A stretch of DNA of 64,000 nucleotides from Planctomycetota bacterium (GCA_016873165.1 VGXV01000013.1:1-64000), one strand, 5' to 3'. Shown: positions 44,953 to 54,285, counted from the stretch's first letter. Notes: generated by a model from the sequence alone, not told the origin. Translations and numbers: made by a program.

Positions 44953-46689
44953 ATGAGTAAAAGGTGGTTAATTGCGCCTATCAACAGAGAACTTCAAACT
45001 GAGATTGCAGGTAATCTCAGAATTTCAAACTTACTGGCTCAGATACTTATAAACCGTGGCATCACTGAGGTTTGTGCCGCTAAAAACTTTCTACAGCCAC
45101 AAATAGCAACATTAGCAGACCCTTCCAATCTTCCCGATATTGAAAAAGCTTCCGTCAGAATTAATGAAGCAATACGAAACGGAGAGAATATAGTCATTTA
45201 CGGCGACTATGATGTTGACGGGCTGACCGCCACCTCTCTTATGTACCGTTGTTTGAAAATGTTTGATGCAAAGGTAAGTTACTATATTCCCGAAAGGTTG
45301 GAAGAGGGGTATGGACTGAACGCGGATGCCATTACTCAACTGAAGGAAGAGGGAACGAATCTTATTTTAACGGTTGATTGCGGAATAAGCGCGTGCCGGG
45401 AGGCGGAGATCGCGCGGTCGTACGGCATAGAACTTATTATCACCGACCATCATCAGCCCTCTCAGGAGATTCCCGATGCATTCGCAATAATTAATCCGAA
45501 ATTAAAGGCAACGGAAAAAACCTTCAGGGATTTTTCCGGCGTTGGAATTGCTTTCATGCTGGCATGGTCGATTGGCCAGCATTATTTTCCCAATAAGAAG
45601 GTGTCAAAGGAGTTTAAGGATTTTCTGATTAGTTCCATGGGCTTGGTTGCGCTGGGCACCATTGCCGATGTTGTGCCGCTTGTGGGTGAAAATCGTATTC
45701 TGACGAAGTATGGTCTGGGGGCATTGCAGCAGACAACAATACCCGGCCTGCAGGCGCTTCTGGATATCTCCGCGCTGTCGAATATCAATCTTGACACTTC
45801 CCATGTGGGATACCGTTTAGGACCCCGTTTAAATGCGCCGGGACGCGTAGGCGACGCCGGGATAGTCGTTGAAATGTTAACAACGGCATGTAAAGAGAAG
45901 GCAAAAGAAATTGCCCTTTTCCTGGAAGAGGAAAATAAGAGGAGAAGGATAATGCAGCTTGATATTCTCTCCGCCGCAAGGGAAAAAATCCTGAATGAAA
46001 TAAACCTTGACGAAACGCTGGCGATTGTGCTGGCAGACCATGGCTGGCATCCCGGAATAGTGGGGATAATTGCAGCAAAGATCGCCGAAGAGTTTCACCG
46101 TCCTGCGGTAATGATTGCCGTTGCGGATGAAATTGGCCATGGGTCCGCGCGTTCCATACCATCATTCCACATGCTGGAGGCGTTAGAGTGCTGCAAAAAT
46201 ATGTTAATTTCCGTCGGCGGACACGCACAGGCAGCAGGGTTAAAGATTCATCCTGATAATATCAAAGATTTCCGCACAATGCTGAATCAGATGATGGCGC
46301 AAAGACTTATGAAAGAAGACCTTGTGCCTTTCCTGAATATTGATGCGGAGGTGGACCTTTCCCTGTTAAACAGAGGATTATTGATGGAATTGCGGCTCTT
46401 GTCTCCGCACGGAGAAGGGAATCACATTCCCCTGTTTGCCGCAAAAAATCTGCAGATTGTCGGCAAACCGCGCCGCATCGGATCAAATGGCCAGCACCTT
46501 AGTTTCTATGTAAAACAGGGCAATATTTCCATGAAGGCTATCGGATTTGGCATGGGCGAAAAAATTGACCGGCTTCAGCAGAATGGCAGAACGTGTTCAC
46601 TGGCAGTGGTCTTAAAGGAAAATACCTGGATGAACAACAGCAATATAGAACTTGAAGTGAGAGACATAAAATTCGATGATGAATGGTAA
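44953..46689 (+). CDS. recJ: single-stranded-DNA-specific 5'-3' exonuclease RecJ
   Basis: 578 residues. DHH phosphoesterase core: 'IYGDYDVDGLTATSLMY', 'LTVDCGISACREAEIA', 'IITDHHQPSQEIP', then the DHHA1 domain ('ADHGWHPGIVGIIAAKIAEE', 'GHGSARSIPSFHMLEAL', 'GGHAQAAGLKI') and a C-terminal OB fold. It digests single strands in recombination, mismatch and base-excision repair. The end overlaps the start of the kinase gene by seven bases. Confidence 0.96.
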   Translation: MSKRWLIAPINRELQTEIAGNLRISNLLAQILINRGITEVCAAKNFLQPQIATLADPSNLPDIEKASVRINEAIRNGENIVIYGDYDVDGLTATSLMYRCLKMFDAKVSYYIPERLEEGYGLNADAITQLKEEGTNLILTVDCGISACREAEIARSYGIELIITDHHQPSQEIPDAFAIINPKLKATEKTFRDFSGVGIAFMLAWSIGQHYFPNKKVSKEFKDFLISSMGLVALGTIADVVPLVGENRILTKYGLGALQQTTIPGLQALLDISALSNINLDTSHVGYRLGPRLNAPGRVGDAGIVVEMLTTACKEKAKEIALFLEEENKRRRIMQLDILSAAREKILNEINLDETLAIVLADHGWHPGIVGIIAAKIAEEFHRPAVMIAVADEIGHGSARSIPSFHMLEALECCKNMLISVGGHAQAAGLKIHPDNIKDFRTMLNQMMAQRLMKEDLVPFLNIDAEVDLSLLNRGLLMELRLLSPHGEGNHIPLFAAKNLQIVGKPRRIGSNGQHLSFYVKQGNISMKAIGFGMGEKIDRLQQNGRTCSLAVVLKENTWMNNSNIELEVRDIKFDDEW

Positions 46690-47768
46690 AAGAGAGTATT
46701 GACATCCCCAACGAATGGGAAACTGCCGCTGCCAGCCTAATACGGCAGGAAACCAGGACTTGTCTTATTATCGGCAAAGGGGGAAGCGGCAAAACTACCC
46801 TCTGTAAATTCCTCGTTCAGAAATTGACGGAAGCCCGTAAATGTGCCGGATATGTTGACAGTGACGTCGGCCAGTCGACATTCGGCCCCCCTGCCACCGT
46901 TGGCTTAAAAGTCTTTCATAGACCGGAAACGATATATGATCAGACAGTACCCACCGCAATACACTTCGTAGGAAATACCAATCCGCTGGGATTTTTATTG
47001 CAAACCCTTGCAGCGGTCAAAGCAATGGCAGAGGAATCGTACCGTCAGGGTGCGGAAATTACCATTGTTGATACAACGGGTTTTATTGATGGCCCTGTTG
47101 CCCGTGTCCTGAAATATCATAAAATGGAAATGCTGCAACCCCAGCGTATTATCGCGTTACAGGCGGAAGATGAAATAGAACATCTTTTAAAAGGGTATGA
47201 GAAAACAGGAGGGAAAATCCTGCGCCTGCCATGTTCGGCAAGGGCAAATAACCGTTCGCAAGCAGAAAGAAGAAAATACCGGCAGGAAAAATTCAAAGAG
47301 TATTTCAAAACAGCGGAAAAAGTGACGTGTTCGCTTGACAAACTGGTGTTTCCTTCCTGTATCATTGGCACGGGACAAAAAATTATCCCAGGTGAATTGC
47401 CGGATGACGATTGTCGTAGCAAATTAGACAAAATATATCTTGAAAAATGCGGAACGGAATTATTGGCGCTATCGGACTATTTTAATCATTCATTGCCAGT
47501 CGAGAGGTTGAAAACGTTTTTTGGCGTTTCATCCATTATTCATATTACACGACATGAATTAAAGAATCTTCTTGTCGGTCTAAGTGACAAAAACAACCGC
47601 ACGTTGGGAATAGGCGCCATAATTGATCTGGATATTTCAAAAAATCAGATTTCCTTTTTTACGCCGGTGAAAAATTGTGACACTTTATCAGTAGTTCATT
47701 TTGGCGCTTTAAAAATTGAACATGACGGGAGAGAATCGGAAAAACTGCGGGTAATTCGGTATATATAA
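46683..47768 (+). CDS. Clp1/Grc3-type polynucleotide 5'-kinase homologue
   Basis: 361 residues. Walker A 'GKGGSGKTTL' (31-40), then 'GYVDSDVGQSTFGPPATVGL', the D-x-D-x-GQ motif that marks Clp1/Grc3/Nol9 kinases, 'FVGNTNPLGFLLQTLAAV' and Walker B-like 'EITIVDTTGFIDGPVARVL'. The C-terminal 120 residues form a beta-rich domain, as in the eukaryotic enzymes. Family members phosphorylate RNA or DNA 5'-OH ends. The start codon lies within recJ, so the two proteins are made together. Bacterial members are scarcely studied; activity here is inferred from motifs. Confidence 0.75.
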   Translation: MVKESIDIPNEWETAAASLIRQETRTCLIIGKGGSGKTTLCKFLVQKLTEARKCAGYVDSDVGQSTFGPPATVGLKVFHRPETIYDQTVPTAIHFVGNTNPLGFLLQTLAAVKAMAEESYRQGAEITIVDTTGFIDGPVARVLKYHKMEMLQPQRIIALQAEDEIEHLLKGYEKTGGKILRLPCSARANNRSQAERRKYRQEKFKEYFKTAEKVTCSLDKLVFPSCIIGTGQKIIPGELPDDDCRSKLDKIYLEKCGTELLALSDYFNHSLPVERLKTFFGVSSIIHITRHELKNLLVGLSDKNNRTLGIGAIIDLDISKNQISFFTPVKNCDTLSVVHFGALKIEHDGRESEKLRVIRYI

Positions 47769-47819
47769 AAAATTATATGTTCTTCGCGGAAAACAATTTA
47801 ATAATTTATTGTCATTTGT

Positions 47820-47848
47820 CTTGACTGAAATAAATAAATTTGATATGA
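47820..47848 (+). promoter_or_regulatory. candidate sigma-70 promoter
   Basis: TTGACT, 17 bases, TATGAA, in the 322-bp gap before the cysteine-cluster gene. A second -10-like TATAAT is near 47984. The remainder of 47769-48090 shows no gene. Confidence 0.4.
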
Positions 47849-48090
47849 ATTCCTAAGTTTTTTTACAAAAAAATAATCTTTATTGGAAAACTAGCCATTT
47901 CTTGTTAAATTACACAGTTAAAATGGCATCATGTGGGTAAAAGCCATGTAAAATGCTCACTAACTGTTTAATTTATAGTATCTTATAATAGTTTTTAATG
48001 GGATAATTTCCCTATTTTGAGCAGAATGCAACATGTTCATATTCGTTTGTGACAACCGCTGTGTAAAATTGAAAAAGGGGATAAAAATTA

Positions 48091-48438
48091 GTGACCGAGC
48101 TCATTAGTAGGCTTGAAATAAAAAAGGTACATCAGATTATTCAAAAAGTTGATGTCTTTTGTTCAGCGCTTCTGCTGCAGGCATGGAGGCGCGTATATTA
48201 TATATTCAATAAGCAGGAAATACACGAGTCAATACAAGAACGGATGGGCGATTGTTTACGGTGCGGACGGTGCTGTCAGGCGTCAATCAGGTGTAAACAT
48301 CTTTGCTACGATGAAAAAGGGTTTTCCCTGTGTAAGGTATATGACCAAAAACCGCATTTATGTTCATTGTATCCCTACAATAAAAATGATTTCTTCTTTC
48401 ATCTCAGGGAAACATGCGGTTACCGGTACGATAATTAA
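48091..48438 (+). CDS. YkgJ-type cysteine-cluster protein
   Basis: 115 residues. The conserved cluster 'DCLRCGRCCQ' is followed by 'CKHLCYDEKGFSLCKVY' and 'HLCSLYPY', the CxxCxxCC pattern of the zinc- or iron-chelating UPF0153/YkgJ group. It starts with GTG; GGGG lies ten bases upstream. The first 50 residues are helical with no clear signal. Function unknown. Confidence 0.75.
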   Translation: MTELISRLEIKKVHQIIQKVDVFCSALLLQAWRRVYYIFNKQEIHESIQERMGDCLRCGRCCQASIRCKHLCYDEKGFSLCKVYDQKPHLCSLYPYNKNDFFFHLRETCGYRYDN

Positions 48439-48554
48439 AATATATAAAGCCTTCATCCTGCCGTAATGCTGCCTTTTGCATAATAATATTGACGCATAAC
48501 ACAGGGTATTTCTCTGAATTGTGGCATCAATTGCTATTTTACGGGTTTTTTGCG

Positions 48555-49655
48555 ATGAAAAGAACGCCACTGTACGAATCGCACCTGAAATACCATGCAA
48601 AAATGGTATCATACCATGACTATTCCATGCCCATCCAATACGACAGTATTATCAATGAACATCTGCTCGTCAGGAATAAAGCCGGCCTTTTCGATGTATC
48701 GCATATGGGAAAGGTTGAGATTTACGGCGATGACGCCCACTCTTTTGTGCAACAGGTCGTTACAAATGATGCGGCACAATTGTCAGACAAACAAGTGCTG
48801 TATTCTCCCCTCTGCAACGAAAAAGGCGGCATAATTGACGATATCCTCATTTACAAAATAGACACAAAGAAATTTCTCTTTATCATAAACTGTGCAAATA
48901 CCGAAAAAGATATTGCATGGCTGACGGAACAGGCAAAACCTTGCAAATCGCTGAAGATAAAAAATGTCGGCGATGATATGTCCATCATTGCGCTGCAAGG
49001 TCCGTCGTCCATGGAAATGCTTGAAAATACTTTTGGTCATAATAAAGGTATGCCTCCGAAGAGATTTTATCTCGATGAGTTTTTGTTTGATGATTCGCGC
49101 ATGATTGTTTCAAGCACGGGATATACCGGTGAGGATGGAGTGGAAATACTGATCGACGCAAAATATGCCCTCAAACTATGGAATCGTATTCTTGAAAAAA
49201 ATGAACCGGCGGGATTAAAGCCTATAGGGCTTGGGGCGAGGGATACACTCCGTCTTGAGGCATGTTATCTCCTGTACGGAAACGATATGGATGAGACAGT
49301 AACTCCTTTGGAAACACCAATAGATTGGACGGTGAAGTTCAGCAAAGATTCCTTCATCGGCAAGCATGCCCTTCTTGAACAGAGGAAAAAGGGCATCGAA
49401 CGGAAATTGATAGGATTCGTGATGGCGAATCAGGGCATCCCGCGCCACGATTATCCTGTGGTAAAAAATGGAGAGGTAATAGGAAAAGTCACCAGCGGGA
49501 CGTTTAACCCGACAACGAAAAAGGGCATCGGCCTTGCCAGAATCAATGTCCGGCATGCCCGTATCGGAGAAGATATACAAATACAAATCAGAGATAATTG
49601 TTGCGAAGCACGAATCGTAAAAATCCCATTTTATAAGAGGGAGTTGAAAAAATGA
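48555..49655 (+). CDS. gcvT: glycine cleavage system T protein (aminomethyltransferase)
   Basis: 366 residues from 'MKRTPLYESHLKYHAKMVSY'. Folate-binding and C-terminal blocks are present: 'LFDVSHMGKVEIYG', 'GGIIDDILIYK', 'ALQGPSSMEML', 'STGYTGEDGVEIL', 'LGARDTLRLEACYLLYGND' and 'GKVTSGTFNPTTKKGIGLA'. The frame is open upstream via TTG at 48489, but conservation begins at 48555. Stop overlaps the gcvH ATG (ATGA). Confidence 0.95.
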   Translation: MKRTPLYESHLKYHAKMVSYHDYSMPIQYDSIINEHLLVRNKAGLFDVSHMGKVEIYGDDAHSFVQQVVTNDAAQLSDKQVLYSPLCNEKGGIIDDILIYKIDTKKFLFIINCANTEKDIAWLTEQAKPCKSLKIKNVGDDMSIIALQGPSSMEMLENTFGHNKGMPPKRFYLDEFLFDDSRMIVSSTGYTGEDGVEILIDAKYALKLWNRILEKNEPAGLKPIGLGARDTLRLEACYLLYGNDMDETVTPLETPIDWTVKFSKDSFIGKHALLEQRKKGIERKLIGFVMANQGIPRHDYPVVKNGEVIGKVTSGTFNPTTKKGIGLARINVRHARIGEDIQIQIRDNCCEARIVKIPFYKRELKK

Positions 49656-50041
49656 ATGTGCCTGACGAACTGAAGTACACAAAAACACACGAGTGGGTAA
49701 AAAAGATAAACGGGAAGGAAGTGGTTGTTGGCATAACGGATCATGCCCAGGAGCAATTGAAAGACATAGTATATGTCGAATTGCCCCCTGTGGGCAGGGA
49801 ACTGAAGATGGGAGCTCCCTGCGCCGTTGTCGAGTCGGTAAAGGCCGCGTATGACATTTACGCGCCGATTTCCGGAAAAGTCATAAAAATGAATCAGGAA
49901 CTCAAGGAAAGTCCGCAGTTAGTAAACGAAGACCCTTACGGCAAAGGCTGGTTTCTGCATATTGAAATGTCCGATCCTGAGGAATTGAACCGTTTGTTGA
50001 TCGCATCGCAATACAAGGAAATTTGCGAAAAAGAAACATAG
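49652..50041 (+). CDS. gcvH: glycine cleavage system H protein
   Basis: 129 residues with the lipoylation region 'CAVVESVKAAYDIYAPISGK', where the lysine after VESV carries lipoate, and 'YTKTHEWVKKI'. It shuttles aminomethyl groups between P, T and L proteins. gcvPA/PB and lipoate genes are not in this window. Confidence 0.95.
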   Translation: MNVPDELKYTKTHEWVKKINGKEVVVGITDHAQEQLKDIVYVELPPVGRELKMGAPCAVVESVKAAYDIYAPISGKVIKMNQELKESPQLVNEDPYGKGWFLHIEMSDPEELNRLLIASQYKEICEKET

Positions 50042-50233
50042 CCATGAAAACCTTGTCCCACGCTGGCAGGGGCGCCTGGGGTGGAAAATAATATCTCAAT
50101 TAAAGTTTGAACATCTGATGAGTAAGGAATACTACGCTTGTTCGACATGCATATTCAAAATTCATGATTAAATGAGGTAACCACACAAAGCCACAAAGAA
50201 ACTGTGTCTGCCGCGTATTTATGGAGGAAAACA

Positions 50234-51826
50234 ATGATAATCCTTTTCACTTTTCATCGAATCCCTCTCTTTCTTCTCATATGTTCTTTTTTTTGGATTT
50301 CTCTTGCCTGTGCCTGCCCTGTCTATGCGCAATCATACGGGACTGAATGGAAGCCGCAAACTACTCCGGATCCGAAAATAATCACTGCTGCATCAAAAAG
50401 GCCGATATTGGGCAATCAGCGGCTTCGTCATGAAATGGCAGAACTTTTGGGGGAGAAGGTTGGGCCTGATGACTCCGGCGATGTGTATCATGCGGGAGGG
50501 TTGTCAAGCTACTATACCGGCCCTAAAATACTCTTTCCCGGAAAGGGGAAGCTCTGGGAACTATACAGATTCCTGCCGGTGGTGCGGTGGTACGATCCCG
50601 ATTATTATTTCAATCCAGAGTCATTCCATCCCGGCAGTTCCGTTACAGGGGAATATGAAAATGAACAGTGCGTCGTCTGTCATACTATAGAGAATCCTGG
50701 GATTGTCACCCAGTGGAAACAGAGCAGACACGGTACACCCCCCGAAGGAAAAGAAGTGGTCGGGTGCGACCGGTGTCATGGAAAGAATCATGAAAAATTA
50801 ATCATGCCCTCCTATGTTGTGTGCGGTGAGTGTCATGAAAAACAACTTAAGGGGCACCGTGAAGGTGGCAGGGGTTCGCATGCCCACGCCTATCACCTTG
50901 AATTGATTGATCAGGGCTGTCAGATGGAAAAACCTGCCGAAGAAACCACGGCGTGTCTTGCCTGTCATGCCATTGCGGAGAACAGGTGCGACGGATGCCA
51001 TACGCGCCACCGTTTTTCCGCCGCTGAGGCAAGGAAACCGACAAGCTGCGGGGTATGTCATTCCGGGCCGGAACAGTATGAATATGAAATGTACATGCAG
51101 TCGTTTCACGGGATGGTTTATCAGGGAGAAGGGCAGACATGGGATTGGTCAAAACCCCTCAATGCGAAAAACTATCCGGTACCCACCTGCGCGTATTGCC
51201 ATATGCCGGAAGGAAACCATAATGTGCTGGACATGTCAACGGTGTATACCTACATGGGTACTTCATTGGTTGACCGCGGGGCATACCGTTACAAAGAAAA
51301 GCGTGATGCATGGGTTGCCATCTGTAAAAATTGCCACTCTCCGAGATTTGCGCGTGACCATCTGGAAGCAATGGACGAAGCGGTAAAACTGAGTTTTGCG
51401 AAATATCGTGAAGCGATGGCGATCGTCACTACGCTCTATAAGTCCAACCTGATCGATCCCATGCCCAGCGACCTTGCGCCTGATTCAAGGGGACATAGCA
51501 TCTTCAGCCTTTTGCCTGGAAAGGGGGAAATGCGAAAGTATAATGTTTCCAACATCGAGAGACTTACCTATGAAATGCTGGTGGATATTATCGGCGCTAT
51601 TTATAAAGCAAAAGCCCACAACGCCTATTACAGCCCCATTTACGGATACTGGGAATGGGCGCAGGACAGGTGGTTGATACAGATAAAGGACGAAGCAAGC
51701 AAACTCAAACGGTTTGCTGAAATCGAAGAAAAACTGGGAATAAAACATACCGCTTATCCGTTCTGGAAACATGGCGAATATACGGACATGCTCCTGGGGC
51801 TAAAGAGGAAAGAATGGGGGAAATGA
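50234..51826 (+). CDS. octahaem hydroxylamine-oxidoreductase-like cytochrome c
   Basis: 530 residues with a Sec signal (about 1-33, ending YAQ) and eight CXXCH haem sites: 146 CVVCH, 178 CDRCH, 197 CGECH, 241 CLACH, 252 CDGCH, 272 CGVCH, 319 CAYCH, 364 CKNCH. Spacing and the helical C-terminal half ('YEMLVDIIGAIYKAKAHNAY', 'YGYWEWAQDRWL') match the HAO family, several of which occur in anammox bacteria as hydroxylamine or hydrazine oxidases or nitrite reductases. Whether the P460-crosslinking tyrosine exists needs alignment. Start chosen because GGAGG sits six bases before the ATG. Confidence 0.92.
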   Translation: MIILFTFHRIPLFLLICSFFWISLACACPVYAQSYGTEWKPQTTPDPKIITAASKRPILGNQRLRHEMAELLGEKVGPDDSGDVYHAGGLSSYYTGPKILFPGKGKLWELYRFLPVVRWYDPDYYFNPESFHPGSSVTGEYENEQCVVCHTIENPGIVTQWKQSRHGTPPEGKEVVGCDRCHGKNHEKLIMPSYVVCGECHEKQLKGHREGGRGSHAHAYHLELIDQGCQMEKPAEETTACLACHAIAENRCDGCHTRHRFSAAEARKPTSCGVCHSGPEQYEYEMYMQSFHGMVYQGEGQTWDWSKPLNAKNYPVPTCAYCHMPEGNHNVLDMSTVYTYMGTSLVDRGAYRYKEKRDAWVAICKNCHSPRFARDHLEAMDEAVKLSFAKYREAMAIVTTLYKSNLIDPMPSDLAPDSRGHSIFSLLPGKGEMRKYNVSNIERLTYEMLVDIIGAIYKAKAHNAYYSPIYGYWEWAQDRWLIQIKDEASKLKRFAEIEEKLGIKHTAYPFWKHGEYTDMLLGLKRKEWGK

Positions 51827-52430
51827 TATTGCTGGCGCAGGGGATGAAAGAAAACTCTGCGGATGCTGACGTTTGAAATAAAACAAAGTTATTTCAATGT
51901 ATTAAAATTAAGTGGATGTACCCAATAATTTGCTTCAACCGTTGGTTTGGATCTCTGGATGTTATTAACGGGTAAATAATAGGATTCAAGTTACAAATCT
52001 GATATTAATCATAATTGTAAGTCCTTGATATTTGGCCGGTTTCCTGCTTTTCCTTGGAAATTAAGGGGTTGTAGATATTACATCAATTCTATCCTTTTCA
52101 ATTCATTCTATCCTTTATGCTTTATTTTAGCGCAAAATTAGCACAAATTATGACACAAGAATTTGCAAAAATACATGCACCCGCATAACCGCCGCTTTAG
52201 TATATAAAGCGGCAGGGATATTGAGCATGAATACTTATCCTATTTCTTGATATTACTCAATTTGTAATGTTAAAAAGTTAGAAATATAGTGGTGAGAATT
52301 TTATATGTCAATATTTGTGTCAATTATACTTTGACTTATGCTTTACAATTTGTAGAATGACAGAAAACTTGTTAATAATATCGTTATGTTTAGTGAAAAA
52401 GCGAAACGAAAGATTGAATGAAGGAATAGA
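51827..52430. other. intergenic, no gene supported
   Basis: 604 AT-rich bases. Seen: a perfect 9-bp hairpin (GCCGCTTTA 52191-52199 with TAAAGCGGC 52205-52213), and ATTCTATCCTTT twice near 52086 and 52105. No strong promoter or ORF. Confidence 0.5.
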
Positions 52431-52784
52431 ATGAAATCATCCTCAAGTGCAACACAAAGGATAATAGAGGCGATTACGGCTCCTTTAGGTTTTTTTGTGC
52501 TAGCACTGTTAATTGTCGAAGCTTTTCTTGCAACAGTACTTGTTGGCGCTGGATTAACTGCTGTTGATAAGAATACAGGAATGTGGATTGGCGTTGGGTT
52601 GTTCGTGCTTGTAATCACAGCGGTATTTATATTGGTCTGGTTTAAACCACAGCATTTAACTTTTGATAAGGAAGCACATCTAATAGATTCCGGAAAAATT
52701 CCATTTGGTTCGGATGAGGAATCAATTGACCCAGATAAACGCTTTTCTTCCAAACGCACGAAAGCAAAAGGGGAAAAGCAATGA
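52431..52784 (+). CDS. small membrane protein, unknown
   Basis: 117 residues with two transmembrane helices ('TAPLGFFVLALLIVEAFLAT' and 'WIGVGLFVLVITAVFILVW') and a charged cytoplasmic-looking tail. AAGGAATAG precedes the ATG. Its stop overlaps the next ATG by four bases. No family recognised. With its neighbour it has the look of a gene cassette ending at an attC-like site. Confidence 0.6.
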   Translation: MKSSSSATQRIIEAITAPLGFFVLALLIVEAFLATVLVGAGLTAVDKNTGMWIGVGLFVLVITAVFILVWFKPQHLTFDKEAHLIDSGKIPFGSDEESIDPDKRFSSKRTKAKGEKQ

Positions 52785-53056
52785 AAATATATTTAATTAC
52801 CTATGATTATAAAGGCTCTGCCGATAACTATTCTGGGCTATTTACTAAGTTAAAGAAATTTACGGGGTGGTGGCATTATTTGAAGAATAGCTGGCTTGTT
52901 AAAACCGATAAAAATGCTAATCAAATAATGGAGTATCTCGAAAGTGAGCTTGATAATGATATTAATCTTCTAATAGTAGAAGTCGGGAAAGATTATCAGG
53001 GTTGGCTTTCAGAAAAAGCCTGGAAATGGATAGATAGAAATATTGATGAAGAATAA
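52781..53056 (+). CDS. SinR-like/Cas2-fold small protein
   Basis: 91 residues: 'MKIYLITYDYKGSADNYSGL', 'WWHYLKNSWLVKTDKNANQI' and 'LLIVEVGKDYQGWLSEKAW'. This matches a group of small proteins loosely named SinR-like that share the ferredoxin-like fold of Cas2 and VapD. It starts inside the stop of the membrane gene (ATGA). No Cas genes or CRISPR repeats are near. Biochemical role unknown. Confidence 0.6.
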   Translation: MKIYLITYDYKGSADNYSGLFTKLKKFTGWWHYLKNSWLVKTDKNANQIMEYLESELDNDINLLIVEVGKDYQGWLSEKAWKWIDRNIDEE

Positions 53057-53136
53057 ACCTAACAACTGCTTCAACAAGGACGCATAAAGCTATGCGTGCG
53101 TCACTTTATTTTGCCAGTTAAGCATGGCCGTTAACA
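53057..53136 (+). repeat. integron attC-like recombination site
   Basis: Directly after the stop comes ACCTAAC (fits R'' RYYYAAC), a short spacer, TGCTTCAAC (L''), a terminal hairpin ACGCATA-AAGC-TATGCGT, then GTTAAGCA (L') and GTTAACA (R'-like). L'' and L' pair with one extra base on the left strand, the extrahelical base expected of attC. R' deviates from GTTRRRY at one position. The 80-bp length is typical. Confidence 0.6.
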
Positions 53137-53148
53137 TAGGAGATTACA

Positions 53149-54105
53149 ATGCAATTTGGTAACATCAGCAATGTAGACTTGAAATCAATATGGCCTAGCG
53201 AGGCTACGGATTTTACGCCGTGGTTGTCGCAGAACATTAGCGTAATTTCCGATAAAATCGGTATGGAGCTTGAACTTCAAGAAGTCGAAGCTGATGCAGG
53301 AGGTTTTTCTGCGGATATAGTTGCACGCGATATTTCTACAAATAAAATAGTTATCATTGAAAACCAATTTGGCACTACAGACCACAAGCATCTCGGACAA
53401 ATTATTACCTATGCGTCTGTGCTCGGCGCATCAACAGTTATTTGGATTGCTGAAAGCTTAAGAAGTGAACATAAGGCAGCGATTGATTTTTTAAATCAAA
53501 ATCTGAAAGATACACTGAAATTTTTTGCTCTCGAAGTTTCTTTGATAAAAATAGACAATTCAAATCCGGCCTATATTTTTTCTGTTGTTTCCCAACCCCT
53601 TGATCATACCACTGCTTATGCGAAAACCGTCATTGATTCAAGTGAAACCATGGAAAAATATCGCGCATACTTTCAAGCGTTAATTGATGAACTCCGAAAT
53701 GTCCATAAATTCACAAACGCTAAGGTTGGACAACCTCAAAGTTGGTACACTTTTGCGTCTGAGAAATCAAAACTATATAAATATGCGGCGAGCTTTGCCA
53801 TGGGCGACAGGGTAAGGGCAGAGATTTATATAGATTCCGGTGTTAAAGAGCAAAATGAGTCGTTGTTTGACTTCCTTTTTAAAAAGAAAGAGCAGATAGA
53901 AAAATCATTCGGTTCCAGTCTTGAGTGGGAACGACTCGATACCAAAAGAGCCTGTCGAATAGCAAGATACCGTGATGGAAGCATAGATGAGGATACAGAG
54001 ACTATCGAAGACATAAGGAAATGGACAATTGAAAACCTCCTGAAATTTAAGACCGTGTTCCCCTCGATAATTAAAACATGGAAGCCAGAGGGAGTCACCT
54101 CATAG
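53149..54105 (+). CDS. DUF4268-type protein with PD-(D/E)xK-like core
   Basis: 318 residues. 'GGFSADIVARDISTNKIVII' and 'ENQFGTTDHKHLGQIITYAS' form a D...E-x-Q pattern typical of the nuclease-like N-terminal region found in many DUF4268 proteins. The C-terminal 120 residues ('RAEIYIDSGVKEQNESLFDF', 'ARYRDGSIDEDTETI') are DUF4268 itself. Function is not established; it often occurs in accessory DNA. The ATG follows the attC-like site by 12 bases. Confidence 0.7.
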   Translation: MQFGNISNVDLKSIWPSEATDFTPWLSQNISVISDKIGMELELQEVEADAGGFSADIVARDISTNKIVIIENQFGTTDHKHLGQIITYASVLGASTVIWIAESLRSEHKAAIDFLNQNLKDTLKFFALEVSLIKIDNSNPAYIFSVVSQPLDHTTAYAKTVIDSSETMEKYRAYFQALIDELRNVHKFTNAKVGQPQSWYTFASEKSKLYKYAASFAMGDRVRAEIYIDSGVKEQNESLFDFLFKKKEQIEKSFGSSLEWERLDTKRACRIARYRDGSIDEDTETIEDIRKWTIENLLKFKTVFPSIIKTWKPEGVTS

Positions 54106-54205
54106 AATGATTTTAACCTTTAACCTGCGCCTCGACAGCGACCGTTTTATATTTTTTCTGCTAATTGTGTTGACATTCTTTCCTAAGCACTCTTTATAAT
54201 TTCCC

Positions 54206-54242
54206 TTTTTACTATTACAATTATTACCTGTAATAGTAAAAA
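54206..54242. terminator. perfect 14-bp hairpin with T run
   Basis: TTTTTACTATTACA and TGTAATAGTAAAAA are exact inverted copies around a nine-base loop. A/T tracts at both ends would let it terminate either strand, for DUF4268 or rmuC. The rest of 54106-54463 holds only a worn REP-like repeat. Confidence 0.6.
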
Positions 54243-54245
54243 TTC

Positions 54246-54285
54246 TCGTTGAGTTTCACTTTCGTTCAATCCAACCTACAATACT
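54246..54285 (+). repeat. degenerate dispersed palindromic repeat
   Basis: GTTGAGTTTCACTTTCGTTC then AATCCAACCTACA; see the related sequence at 8632-8680. Confidence 0.4.

Noticed and set aside
45785-46228. 147-codon minus-strand frame
   Set aside because: Lies wholly inside recJ on the other strand and has no domain or start signal.
52781-53056. Cas2 of a CRISPR system
   Set aside because: The small protein shares only the fold and SinR-like motifs; no Cas1, other cas genes or repeat array are present.
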